Positions 41,991 to 50,077 of a DNA stretch of 64,000 nucleotides are shown here, one piece after another; the stretch's first letter is position 1; each line of letters begins with the position of its first letter. Source of the stretch: Sorangium cellulosum So ce56 (GTDB lineage Bacteria > Myxococcota_A > Polyangia > Polyangiales > Polyangiaceae). The stretch lies in assembly GCF_000067165.1 (NCBI RefSeq), contig NC_010162.1, positions 10,528,501 to 10,592,500 on the forward strand, given 5' to 3'. Below the pieces are notes generated by a model. That model saw only the letters and a list, made by a program, of their open reading frames with translations, did not search any database and had not been told where the DNA came from. Position numbers and translations under genes: made by a program.

Positions 41991-42488
41991 ATGTCGACAC
42001 ACGCAGAAGCAGCTGGCGCGCACGGGCACGGGCACGGCCATGGCCACGGCGCAGACCACGTGCCTCACGTCCTGCCGCTCAAGGTCTACATCGCCACGTG
42101 GCTCGCGCTGCTCGTGCTCACGGTCGTCACCGTGGGCGCGAGCTACGTCGACCTCGGCGCGGCCAACCTGGCGATCGCGGTCCTCATCGCGACGACGAAG
42201 GCGGGCGTCGTGGCGCTCATCTTCATGCACCTCAAGTGGGACCATAAGTTCCACACCCTGATCTTCGCGTCGTCGCTCATCTTCCTGGCGATCTTCATCG
42301 GCTTCACGATGTTCGACACGGCCAACCGGGGCCGGGCCGAGGGGATCGAGGCCGAGCGGCCGGCGGACATCAAGGCGCCGTTCGACGGCAAGCGCGCCGC
42401 CGACGACTGGAGGATGAAGCGGGCGCACAAGGCGCCGCCGCCGCCCGCGCAGGGCGCGCACGGCAACGGAGCCGAACAGGCCAAGTGA
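41991..42488 (+). CDS. ctaF: Cytochrome c oxidase subunit IV family protein
   Basis: 165 residues. Three membrane helices (YIATWLALLVLTVVTVGASY; LAIAVLIATTKAGVVALIFM; TLIFASSLIFLAIFIGFTMF) and the motif MHLKWDHKF typical of prokaryotic COX4. The N-terminus is a His-Gly repeat (AHGHGHGHGHGADH) that could bind metal, possibly copper, near the assembling oxidase. The C-terminal tail is polar. It is the last gene of the operon, followed by a terminator. Confidence 0.88.
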   Translation: MSTHAEAAGAHGHGHGHGHGADHVPHVLPLKVYIATWLALLVLTVVTVGASYVDLGAANLAIAVLIATTKAGVVALIFMHLKWDHKFHTLIFASSLIFLAIFIGFTMFDTANRGRAEGIEAERPADIKAPFDGKRAADDWRMKRAHKAPPPPAQGAHGNGAEQAK

Positions 42489-42548
42489 CCGGCCCGGGGC
42501 CGAGCGCCCCGCTGGCGCGAGGCCGAATGTAATCCAGCCAACAATTCT

Positions 42549-42574
42549 AACCCACGGTATTCGCTGGGTTTTTT
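42549..42574 (+). terminator. Rho-independent terminator after ctaF
   Basis: AACCCA (42549-42554) pairs with TGGGTT (42565-42570) around a 10-nt loop, followed by a T run (42569-42574). It is 60 bp after the ctaF stop and one of the few AT-rich hairpin/T-run structures in the window. It ends the respiratory operon before regB. Confidence 0.75.
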
Positions 42575-42681
42575 CCTGACACCCCCCGGATGTGGGCCGG
42601 GGCGCACCTCGCGCGTGCTCGCGGCTTTCGTGCGCGGTACAAGGGAGCGGATGCAAGGCCACGTCGGAAGGTTGCTCCGGG

Positions 42682-44154
42682 ATGGACGCCGGACGCCTCG
42701 ACCGCGCCCTGGAAAGCCCCCCTGTCCGCGCGCGGATGCACTCCTCCTTCCAGCCATGGTCGCTTGACGCAGGGCACGACCCCGCCAAGAGCAGCGCGCC
42801 CCCTGCAGCGCGCCGGCGGCTCGCGGTCCTGCTCTCCGGGCCGAAGCCCCCTTCCTGGGACACCGCCGACAGGTGGCTGATCCAGCTGCGGTGGGGGGCG
42901 ATCGCGGGGATGATCGCGACGACGGTCGCGGGCAGGAAGCTCGTCCCCGACCTCGGGCTCGCTCCGCTGATCGTCGGCATCGCCGCGATCGCGGCGGCCA
43001 ACGTCGCCTGGACCTTCCGGGTCCGGCGCGCGCGCCGGCCGGACGGGGGCGAGCCCTCGGCGCGCGAGCCCGCGCAGGATCACGCGCGCGCCCAGCTCGT
43101 GGGCGACGTGATCGCGAACGCCTGGATGCTCTGGTTCTCGGGCGGGCTGGCGAACCCCTTCGCCGTCTTCCTCGCCTTCCACATCGCGCTCTCCGGCCTC
43201 CTCTGCCCGCGGCGCACGACCGTGCTCGTGGGCCTGTTGACGCTGGCCGCCATCGCCGTGCTCACGTACGCGACGCCGCTGCCGCTCGACGCGGCGCCGC
43301 TCGGCGGCGAGCGCATCCGGCGGCTCGGCGACCTCGTGTCGCTGACGTCGCTGACGCTGTTCCTCGGCTTCTTCGTCGTCGTCTACGCGCACAGGCTCGA
43401 GGAGCTCCGGCAGCAGAGCCAGCGGAACGAGCGGCTGGCGATGCTCGGGCGCATGGTCGGCGGGATGTCGCACGAGCTCAGCACGCCGCTCGCGACGATC
43501 CTCCTCGCGAGCAAGGACCTCGTCGACGTGGCCCGCGAGACGGGCTCCGAGGACGCCGCGCGCATGGCCGAGACCGTGGCCGGCGAGGCGCGGCGCGCGA
43601 GCGACATCATCGGGCTGATGCGCGGCCAGATCCGGCTCGATCAGCGGATGGAGCCGCTGGAGCTCACCCGCTTCGTGCGCGACCTGGCGAAGGTCGAGCT
43701 CGCGCGGCTCGGCTACCGCGGCGAGCTCGCGTTCGACACGCCGCGGCCGGTGCAGGCGGACGTGCTGCGGCCGGCGCTCTGCCAGGTGCTCGTCAACCTG
43801 CTCGCCAACGCCGCCGAGGCGACGGCCGACTCGGCCGAGCAGCGGATCGAGGTGAGCGTCGTCGAGCGCGGCGACCTCTGCGAGATCGCGGTCTCCGACA
43901 GCGGGCCGGGGCTCAACCCCGACATCGCCGGGCGGCTCGGGGAGCCGTTCCAGACGACGAAGATGGAGCAGGGAGGCATGGGGCTCGGGCTCTACATCAG
44001 CTCGATGATGGCCTCCCGCATGAACGCGGTGCTGCGCATGGAGAGCGTCGAGACCGGCGGCGCGAAGGCGACCTTGCGCCTCCGCCTCGACGGGGGCACG
44101 GGCCCCATGGACGCGGATCTCCCCGGCGCGCTGAAGCGCTCCGGGGCCGCCTGA
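42682..44154 (+). CDS. RegB/PrrB-like redox sensor histidine kinase
   Basis: 490 residues from ATG 42682; a Met at 42736 is an alternative. Six membrane helices (residues about 60-240) contain GGLANPF (154-160), the GGxxNPF quinone-binding motif of RegB/PrrB. The H-box is GGMSHELSTPLATI with His264, followed by a normal catalytic domain (VNLLANAAEATA; VSDSGPGLNPD; GGMGLGLYIS). I find no Cys near the H-box corresponding to the redox-active Cys of Rhodobacter RegB. It would sense the quinone pool and phosphorylate the RegA-like protein encoded next. Located directly after the oxidase operon, it is a plausible regulator of it. Confidence 0.85.
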   Translation: MDAGRLDRALESPPVRARMHSSFQPWSLDAGHDPAKSSAPPAARRRLAVLLSGPKPPSWDTADRWLIQLRWGAIAGMIATTVAGRKLVPDLGLAPLIVGIAAIAAANVAWTFRVRRARRPDGGEPSAREPAQDHARAQLVGDVIANAWMLWFSGGLANPFAVFLAFHIALSGLLCPRRTTVLVGLLTLAAIAVLTYATPLPLDAAPLGGERIRRLGDLVSLTSLTLFLGFFVVVYAHRLEELRQQSQRNERLAMLGRMVGGMSHELSTPLATILLASKDLVDVARETGSEDAARMAETVAGEARRASDIIGLMRGQIRLDQRMEPLELTRFVRDLAKVELARLGYRGELAFDTPRPVQADVLRPALCQVLVNLLANAAEATADSAEQRIEVSVVERGDLCEIAVSDSGPGLNPDIAGRLGEPFQTTKMEQGGMGLGLYISSMMASRMNAVLRMESVETGGAKATLRLRLDGGTGPMDADLPGALKRSGAA

Positions 44155-44161
44155 GGTGAAG

Positions 44162-44713
44162 ATGACGCGACGGATCGAGACGGCGCTCCTCGTGGACGAC
44201 GACGACGCGTTCCGCACGACCCTGCAGGGCGCGCTGCGTCGCCGCGGGGTCGTGGCGAGGACGGCGGCGACGATCGACGAGGGGCTCGTGGCGCTCGAGT
44301 ACGAGCCGGTGGACCTCGTGGTCATCGACTACCGCATGCCGCGCGGCGACGGGCTCAGCGCGCTCGCCCACTACCGCAAGCTGCAGCCCGACGCGGCGAT
44401 CGTGATGCTGACCGGGTTCGGGGACATCCCGCTCGCGGTGGCGGCGATGCGCGAGGGCGCCGACACGCTGCTCAGCAAGCCCGTCGACGCGGACAAGCTG
44501 CTGCGCGAGGCCGCGAGCCTCCGGGACCGCCAGCGGCCCCCGCCCTCGGCGGCGACGACGCCGCCGCCGGGGAGCCTGAAGCTCGACGATCTCGAGCGCG
44601 AGGCGATCCGCGCCGCGCTCCGGGAGTCGGGCGGCGTGGTGGCCACCGCGGCGAAGCTGCTCGGGATCGACCGGCGGACGCTGCAGCGGAAGCTGAAGAA
44701 GCTCGGGGGCTAG
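44162..44713 (+). CDS. RegA/PrrA/ActR-like response regulator
   Basis: 183 residues. ATG 44162 has GAGGTGAAG just upstream, and the gap to the kinase stop is 7 bp. Receiver: VDDDD (residues 11-15), phospho-acceptor Asp56 (VVIDYRMP), Lys106 (LLSKPV). The C-terminal 40 residues are a Fis-type helix-turn-helix (LRESGGVVATAAKLLGIDRR, then TLQRKLKKLGG), the RegA layout. Its stop codon overlaps that of the convergent PLP enzyme gene. RegA proteins control oxidases, nitrogen and carbon metabolism in response to redox. The local respiratory operon is an obvious candidate target. Confidence 0.88.
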   Translation: MTRRIETALLVDDDDAFRTTLQGALRRRGVVARTAATIDEGLVALEYEPVDLVVIDYRMPRGDGLSALAHYRKLQPDAAIVMLTGFGDIPLAVAAMREGADTLLSKPVDADKLLREAASLRDRQRPPPSAATTPPPGSLKLDDLEREAIRAALRESGGVVATAAKLLGIDRRTLQRKLKKLGG

Positions 44714-45906
44714 GCCCCGCCGAGCGCGTCGAGCGCGCCAAGGACGTCCCTCACGACGTCCTCGGTCTCCTCGATGCCGACCGACAGGCGGATCAGCGCG
44801 GGGGAGATGCCGATCGCCGCGAGCTGCTCGTCGCTGAGCTCGTGGAAGCTCATGATGCAGGGCTGCTCGATGAGCGTCTCCACGCCGCCGAAGCTCGGGG
44901 CGATCGCGGCGACGCGCGTGCCGTCCACGACGCGCGACGCCGCCTCTCGCCCGCCGCGCACGGTGAAGCTCACGACGCCGCCGAAGCCGCGCATCTGCTC
45001 GGCCGCGACCTTGTGATCCGGGTGCGACGGGAGCCCCGGGTAGAACACCCGCTCCACCGCGGGGTGCGCCTCGAGCGCGCGCGCCACGGCGAGCCCGGTC
45101 GCGTTCTGCCGCTCGATGCGGAGCGCGAGCGTCTTCATCCCGCGTCCGATCAGCGCCGCGGCGTGGGGATCCATGATGCCCCCAAGGACGCTCCGCAGGT
45201 CGCGGATCAGCGAGATCAGCGCGCTCGATCCGGAGACCGCGCCGCCCAGGACGTCGTTGTGGCCGGACAGGTACTTGCTGGCGCTGTGGACCACGAGGTC
45301 GATGCCGCGGCCGATCGGGTCGGAGTTGCAAGGGGTCGCGAACGTCGCGTCGACGACCGTCTTCACCCGCGCCTTCTTGCAGATCTCGGCGAAGCGGGAC
45401 AGGTCGATACAGTGGAGGTAGGGGTTCGTCGGCGACTCGCTGAGCGCGAAGCGGGTGCGCGGCCGGATGGCCGCCTCGAGCTGATCGAACGCACCCGGGT
45501 CGATCAGCGTGTGCTCGACGCCGAGCCGGGAGAGCACGTTGATCACGAACTGCCGCGTGCGGCGGTACACGTCGCGGAACAGGATGACGTGGTCGCCCGC
45601 CTTGAGGAGCGCGAACGCCGTGGTCGTCACCGCCGCCATCCCGCTCGCGAAGAGCAGGGCGTCCTCGGCGCGATCGAGCGCCGCGATGCGCTGCTCGACC
45701 TCGCGCACGGTGGGGTTGCCGTAGCGGCCGTACTCCTGCCGCTCGGGATCCGCGTCGCCTCCGGCGAAATAGCGCTCGAGGTCCGCCGTGTTCGCAAAGG
45801 TGTAGGTCGCAGTCTGCGCGATCGCAGGCGCGAGGGTGTGGGAGGGGCGCTGGCGGAGTACGCCCGCATGCACAGCTTCGGTCGAGTTCGGCAGAGCGGT
45901 CTTCAT
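44710..45906 (-). CDS. Trans-sulfuration PLP enzyme (cystathionine gamma-synthase / O-acylhomoserine sulfhydrylase family)
   Basis: 398 residues from ATG 45906. Cys/Met metabolism family signatures: EYGRYGNPTVREVEQRIAAL, ALLFASGMAAVTTTAFALLK, VDATFATPCNSDPIGRGIDL and the PLP lysine in VVHSASKYLSGHNDVLGG. The end motif IRLSVGIEETEDVVRDVLGA is also standard. The exact activity (cystathionine synthase, sulfhydrylase or gamma-lyase) cannot be fixed from sequence alone. It is divergent from a siroheme reductase gene, so sulfide made there could feed sulfhydrylation. Its stop overlaps that of the regA-like gene. Confidence 0.9.
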   Translation of the reverse strand: MKTALPNSTEAVHAGVLRQRPSHTLAPAIAQTATYTFANTADLERYFAGGDADPERQEYGRYGNPTVREVEQRIAALDRAEDALLFASGMAAVTTTAFALLKAGDHVILFRDVYRRTRQFVINVLSRLGVEHTLIDPGAFDQLEAAIRPRTRFALSESPTNPYLHCIDLSRFAEICKKARVKTVVDATFATPCNSDPIGRGIDLVVHSASKYLSGHNDVLGGAVSGSSALISLIRDLRSVLGGIMDPHAAALIGRGMKTLALRIERQNATGLAVARALEAHPAVERVFYPGLPSHPDHKVAAEQMRGFGGVVSFTVRGGREAASRVVDGTRVAAIAPSFGGVETLIEQPCIMSFHELSDEQLAAIGISPALIRLSVGIEETEDVVRDVLGALDALGGA

Positions 45907-45940
45907 GGTGCTGGGGGCTGGAACCCTCATGGAACCGGCC

Positions 45941-45954
45941 GCGATAATTGTCGC
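45941..45954. promoter_or_regulatory. AT-rich palindrome between divergent sulfur genes
   Basis: GCGATAATTGTCGC is a 14-bp near-perfect inverted repeat (one mismatched pair) centred on AATT, in the 85-bp gap between the PLP enzyme and siroheme reductase genes. In so GC-rich a genome it stands out and would suit a shared operator. The regulator is unknown. Confidence 0.4.
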
Positions 45955-45956
45955 AC

Positions 45957-45984
45957 TTGACGCGTCGGAAATATAGGGAATACC
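45957..45984 (+). promoter_or_regulatory. Candidate promoter of the siroheme reductase gene
   Basis: TTGACG (45957-45962) and AATACC (45979-45984) are separated by 16 bp and end 7 bp before the start codon, implying a very short leader if real. The TTGACG box is close to the sigma-70 consensus; the -10 box is weak. Confidence 0.3.
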
Positions 45985-45991
45985 ATCGGAT

Positions 45992-47656
45992 ATGTCGCAA
46001 CGAGTCGAGCGCCTTGCGGCGGCCATCGACGTACACGCCGAGAACGTCGCCAAATTCAAACGTGGTGAGCTGACCCCCGACCAGTTCCGTCCTTTGCGGC
46101 TGGCCATGGGTGTCTACGCGCAGCTCGCGCACGTGAAGCACATGCAGCGGATCAAGATTCCGGGAGGGCAGCTCACGGCTGCGCAGCTGGAAGCCCTCGC
46201 GGAAGTCACGGAGCGGTGGGGTCGCGGGCTAGCGCACGTCACGACCCGCCAGGACATCCAGCTCCACTACCTGGAGATCGAGGAGACGATCGACCTGCAG
46301 CGCGTGCTCGCGCGCGCGGGGGTGACGACGGTCGGCGCGTGCGCGGACACGCTGCGCAACATCACCGCGTCCCACCTCGCTGGCGTGGTCGAGGACGAGG
46401 TGTTCGACGTGACGCCCTATGCGCTCGCGGTCACCGAGCATTTCCTCTTCCACGAGCACAACCGGCGGCTGCCGCGGAAGTTCAAGGTGGCCTTCTCGGG
46501 GAGCGCGCGCGATCACGCGCAGATCATGATCAACGACATCGGTCTGCTCGCGAAGATCGGCGACCGCGGGCGCGGCTTCACGGTCTACGTGGCCGGCTCG
46601 CTCGGCTCGACGCCCGAGATCGCGCACCTCTGGAAGGAGTTCATCCCGGAGTCCGATCTGCTGCCGATGTGCGAGGCCGTGGTGAGCGTGTTCCACCGGG
46701 ACGGAGAGCGGAAGAACCGGAAGAAGGCGCGCCTCAAGTTCCTGCTGCGCAAGATCGGCGAGGCCGAGTTCCTGCGCAGGCTCGACGAGGAGTTCGCCCG
46801 CATCAAGGCGGAGCGCGGCGACGCGCTCGCGGCCGAGCTGACGGAGCAGGTGGCCGGGTACCGGGAGAGCGCTCCGCCCCCGCTCACGCCGCTGCGGGAG
46901 ACGCTCGGCGACGGCGCGTTCGCGCGCTGGAAGCGGACCAACACGATCGCGCAGAAGCAGGCCGGCTACCGGGTGGCGACGGTCAAGCTGCCGCTCGGCG
47001 ACATCACGAGCGAGCAGCTGAGGCGCCTGGCCGACCTCTCGCGGCGCTACGGCAACGGCGAGGTGCGGGCGACGAACACCCAGAACTTCGTGCTGCGCTG
47101 GGTGCCGGAGGGGCAGTTGCTCAACCTGCACCGCGAGCTCTCGCAGATCGGCCTCGCCGAGGCGGACTCGGGGCACATCACCGACGTGGTGACCTGCCCG
47201 GGCGGCGATTACTGCACGCTCGCCATCACGAAGAGCATGGAGGTCGGCGCGCGCATCCGGGATCACCTGGTGCCGAACGGCAGCCGCCAGGAGGCCGACG
47301 ACTTCGTCAGCGCGCTCGGCGAGTTCGACATCAAGATCTCGGGGTGCCCGAACTCGTGCGGTCAGCACCACGTCGCGGACATCGGCATGACGGGCCTGAT
47401 GGTGAAGGGCAAGGACGGCGTCGAGCGCCCGCACTACTCGCTCCGCGTGGGCGGCGGCTGCGGCCCGAGCGCGCGCATCGGCGAGCGCCTCGACGGCCGC
47501 ATCCCCGAGGAGGAGACGCCCAAGGTCATCGCCGCGATCGCGCGCTTCTACATGGCCGGCCGCGCCGAGGGCGAGAGCTTCCGCGACTTCGTCACGCGCA
47601 AGGGCGTGCAGGAGATCACCCGCGCCGGCTTCGCCGCCGCCGAGGGCGCGCTCTGA
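45992..47656 (+). CDS. Siroheme [4Fe-4S] nitrite/sulfite reductase
   Basis: 554 residues with the duplicated ferredoxin-like and siroheme half-domain architecture: QRIKIPGGQLTAAQLEALAE with TTRQDIQLHYLE, later AGYRVATVKLPLGDITSEQL with TNTQNFVLRWV. The cluster Cys are CPGGDYC (Cys402, Cys408) and CPNSC (Cys452, Cys456), which coordinate the [4Fe-4S] cluster bridging to siroheme. It reduces sulfite to sulfide or nitrite to ammonia. The adjacent trans-sulfuration gene favours sulfite. The electron donor is probably ferredoxin, because no flavoprotein subunit is fused or adjacent. Confidence 0.9.
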   Translation: MSQRVERLAAAIDVHAENVAKFKRGELTPDQFRPLRLAMGVYAQLAHVKHMQRIKIPGGQLTAAQLEALAEVTERWGRGLAHVTTRQDIQLHYLEIEETIDLQRVLARAGVTTVGACADTLRNITASHLAGVVEDEVFDVTPYALAVTEHFLFHEHNRRLPRKFKVAFSGSARDHAQIMINDIGLLAKIGDRGRGFTVYVAGSLGSTPEIAHLWKEFIPESDLLPMCEAVVSVFHRDGERKNRKKARLKFLLRKIGEAEFLRRLDEEFARIKAERGDALAAELTEQVAGYRESAPPPLTPLRETLGDGAFARWKRTNTIAQKQAGYRVATVKLPLGDITSEQLRRLADLSRRYGNGEVRATNTQNFVLRWVPEGQLLNLHRELSQIGLAEADSGHITDVVTCPGGDYCTLAITKSMEVGARIRDHLVPNGSRQEADDFVSALGEFDIKISGCPNSCGQHHVADIGMTGLMVKGKDGVERPHYSLRVGGGCGPSARIGERLDGRIPEEETPKVIAAIARFYMAGRAEGESFRDFVTRKGVQEITRAGFAAAEGAL

Positions 47657-47710
47657 GCCCCCCCTCCCCATCCCGCCGCACCTGACACCTCGCCACATCG
47701 CCAAAGCAGC

Positions 47711-47737
47711 CAGGACGCCGTCTCGTTTGGCGTCCTG
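47711..47737. terminator. Perfect hairpin after the siroheme reductase gene
   Basis: CAGGACGCC (47711-47719) pairs perfectly with GGCGTCCTG (47729-47737) over a 9-nt loop, 54 bp after the reductase stop. There is no T run; it may act with the larger inverted repeat downstream between convergent genes. Confidence 0.55.
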
Positions 47738-47751
47738 ACCCTACCGCTGCC

Positions 47752-47876
47752 GAGCGGGGCTCACCCGCACAGGAGACGGGCCCAGATCGGCGTTTTCGGC
47801 GCGCAGGCGTGCTCCAGCACGCCGAGCACCGAAGACGTCGAGGTGGGCCCGTATCCGCAGCGGGTGAGCCCCGCTC
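47752..47876. repeat. Long inverted repeat between convergent genes
   Basis: A perfect 17-bp arm, GAGCGGGGCTCACCCGC (47752-47768), recurs inverted at 47860-47876. A second inner pairing (GACGGGCCC near 47775 with GGGCCCGT near 47845) extends the stem. The outer right arm overlaps the helicase stop codon. The 125-nt structure may be a bidirectional terminator or a small palindromic element. Confidence 0.7.
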
Positions 47877-49989
47877 AGCGGCGGCGCGGGATGAGGGGGG
47901 GATCTCCAGCGAACGGGTTCATCGACAGCGCGGCCAGCACGCCGGCCGCCCCTGCCTTCACCTTCTCCATCCCCGGAGCGACCGGCGCGAGCTCCTCGCG
48001 CTCCTCGAGGAGCTCGGGGGGGATCTCGAGCATGAACCGGCTCGGCGTCCTCGGCACCATCTTGCCGCGCGAGCCGCGGTGCTTCGCCCGCGTGAGGTAG
48101 AGCCGATCGCGGGCCCGCGTGACCGCGACGTAGAAGAGCCGCCGCTCCTCCTCGATGCTGTGGCCGCCCGTGTCGCCGCCCTCCGCGCCGCTCGGCGCGG
48201 CGTCCGTGGCGCGCTCGTCGAGGCTGCGCTGGTGAGGCATCAGCCCCTCCTCCAGGCCGATCACGAACACGTACGGGAACTCGAGCCCCTTCGCGCCGTG
48301 CATCGTGGTGAGCGTCACCCGGTCGGTGGCCTCCTCTTCCTCGGAGTCCTGCCGCAGGGCGAGCAGCCGCAGGAACTCGGCGAAGCTCGCGCGGTCCCCC
48401 TTCCCCTTCTCGTCGCGGCGCGCGAAGACGTTGAGCAGGCCCTCGATGTTGCCCCAGCGGCGCGCCGCGGCGTTGGCCGTGGACGAGCCGGCCATGATGT
48501 CTTCCTTGAAGCCGGCGTCGGCGAGGAGCGCGCGGGCGACCTCCGCGGAGGGCTCGCCGCGCTCGAACCGCGCGCGCGTGGCCTCGATGATCCGGAGCAG
48601 CTGGCGGCAGCCCTCGATCGCGGCGGAGGTCAGCTCGTGGACGGCGTGCGGCCGCGACACCGCCGTCCAGAGCGACGCGTCGTGCGCCGTCGCGTAGGCG
48701 CCGAGCTTGGCCACCGCGGCGTCGCCGATGCCCCGCGCCGGGTAGTTCAGGATGCGCCGCAGGCACATCTCGTCGCCCGGGTTGAGCGCGACGCGGAGGT
48801 AGGCGATGAGGTCCTTGACCTCCTTGCGCTCGAAGAACTGCTGGCCGCCGATCATCCGGATCGGGATCTGCCGCTCCTTGAGGGCCGACTCGATCGCGGC
48901 CGCCTGGAGGTTCGAGCGGTACAGCACGGCGATGTCCTTCGGCCGCGCGGCCTCCCGCTCCAGGAGGCGCTGCGCCTCCGTGGCCACGAAGCTCGCCTCG
49001 ACGTCGGGATCCACGCAGATGATGGACCGCACCTTGTCGCCCTCCACCCGGGTGGCGATGAGCGACTTCTTGTGCCGCCGGGCGCCGGACTTGGCGAGCA
49101 CCGCGTTCGCGACGTCGAGGATCGGCTTGCGGGAGCGGTAGTTGTGCTCGAGCTTGACGACCTTCGCGCCGGAGAAGTGCTCCTCGAAATCGAGGATGTT
49201 GCGCACGTCGGCGCCGCGCCAGGCGTAGATCGACTGGTCGTCGTCGCCGACGACCACCACGTTGCGGTGCTCGCCGCAGAGCAGGCGCAGGAGCTCCAGC
49301 TGGGCGCGGTTCGTGTCCTGGTACTCATCGACGATCACGAAGCGGTAGCGCATCCGCCAGCGCTCGAGGACGTCGGCGCGCGTCTGCCAGAGGCGGACCA
49401 CCTCGCAGATGAGATCGTCGAAGTCGAACGCCTGGAACGAGCGCAGCGCCGCCATGTAGCGCGGGTACACGAGCATCGAGATCTCGTCGTACTCGTCGAT
49501 GCCCTTGCCCTGCCGCTGCGCCTCGGCCCAGCTCTCGGCGTCGAGGAACGCGTTCTTGGCGTTCGAGATGCGCGAGAGGATCGCGCTGACGTCGTAGCTC
49601 TTGCCGGCGCGGAGCTCGCGGAGGATCTCGCGGATGACCCCCAGGGCGTCGGACTGGTCGAAGATGGCGAAGGAGCCGCCGCGCAGGCCGAGGGCGCGGG
49701 TCTCCGCGCCGAGCACGTCGAGCCCGAAGCGGTGGAAGGTGCAGACCTTGAGCTCGCGCGCGACCTTGGAGCCGACGAGCTTGCCGACGCGCTCGTGCAT
49801 CTCGGCGGCGGCCTTGTTGGTGAAGGTCATCGCCAACATGGAGCGCGCCGGGATGCCGCGATCGAGGAGGCGGGCGATCCGCGTGGTCACCACCCGGGTC
49901 TTGCCGGAGCCTGCGCCGGCGAGCACCAGCATTGGCCCGAGCTCGTGCTCGACGGCCGCACGTTGCGACGGGTTCAATAAGTCCGACAC
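47875..49989 (-). CDS. UvrD/PcrA/Rep-family DNA helicase
   Basis: 704 residues. SF1A motifs: Q-motif LNPSQRAAVEH, Walker A VLAGAGSGKTRVVTTRIA, motif Ia MTFTNKAAAEMHERV, Walker B with FVIVDEYQDTNRAQLELLRL, motif III VVVVGDDDQSIYAWRGADV, motif IV LEHNYRSRKPILDVAN, motif V TLTTMHGAKGLEFPYVFVIG and motif VI EERRLFYVAVTRARDRLYLT. It unwinds DNA 3'-5' in repair or replication restart. The C-terminal 80 residues (PRTPSRFMLEIPPELL onward) resemble Rep/UvrD tails without a clear Tudor domain. Monocistronic. Confidence 0.93.
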   Translation of the reverse strand: MSDLLNPSQRAAVEHELGPMLVLAGAGSGKTRVVTTRIARLLDRGIPARSMLAMTFTNKAAAEMHERVGKLVGSKVARELKVCTFHRFGLDVLGAETRALGLRGGSFAIFDQSDALGVIREILRELRAGKSYDVSAILSRISNAKNAFLDAESWAEAQRQGKGIDEYDEISMLVYPRYMAALRSFQAFDFDDLICEVVRLWQTRADVLERWRMRYRFVIVDEYQDTNRAQLELLRLLCGEHRNVVVVGDDDQSIYAWRGADVRNILDFEEHFSGAKVVKLEHNYRSRKPILDVANAVLAKSGARRHKKSLIATRVEGDKVRSIICVDPDVEASFVATEAQRLLEREAARPKDIAVLYRSNLQAAAIESALKERQIPIRMIGGQQFFERKEVKDLIAYLRVALNPGDEMCLRRILNYPARGIGDAAVAKLGAYATAHDASLWTAVSRPHAVHELTSAAIEGCRQLLRIIEATRARFERGEPSAEVARALLADAGFKEDIMAGSSTANAAARRWGNIEGLLNVFARRDEKGKGDRASFAEFLRLLALRQDSEEEEATDRVTLTTMHGAKGLEFPYVFVIGLEEGLMPHQRSLDERATDAAPSGAEGGDTGGHSIEEERRLFYVAVTRARDRLYLTRAKHRGSRGKMVPRTPSRFMLEIPPELLEEREELAPVAPGMEKVKAGAAGVLAALSMNPFAGDPPLIPRRR

Positions 49990-50077
49990 CGTGCCGTGGC
50001 CTAGCCCGGCGCGCGGCGGAGCGGGAGCTTGATTTTGTCGGAGCGCGGAGGAGGCGCGAGATGTCCGCTGGAAAGGC

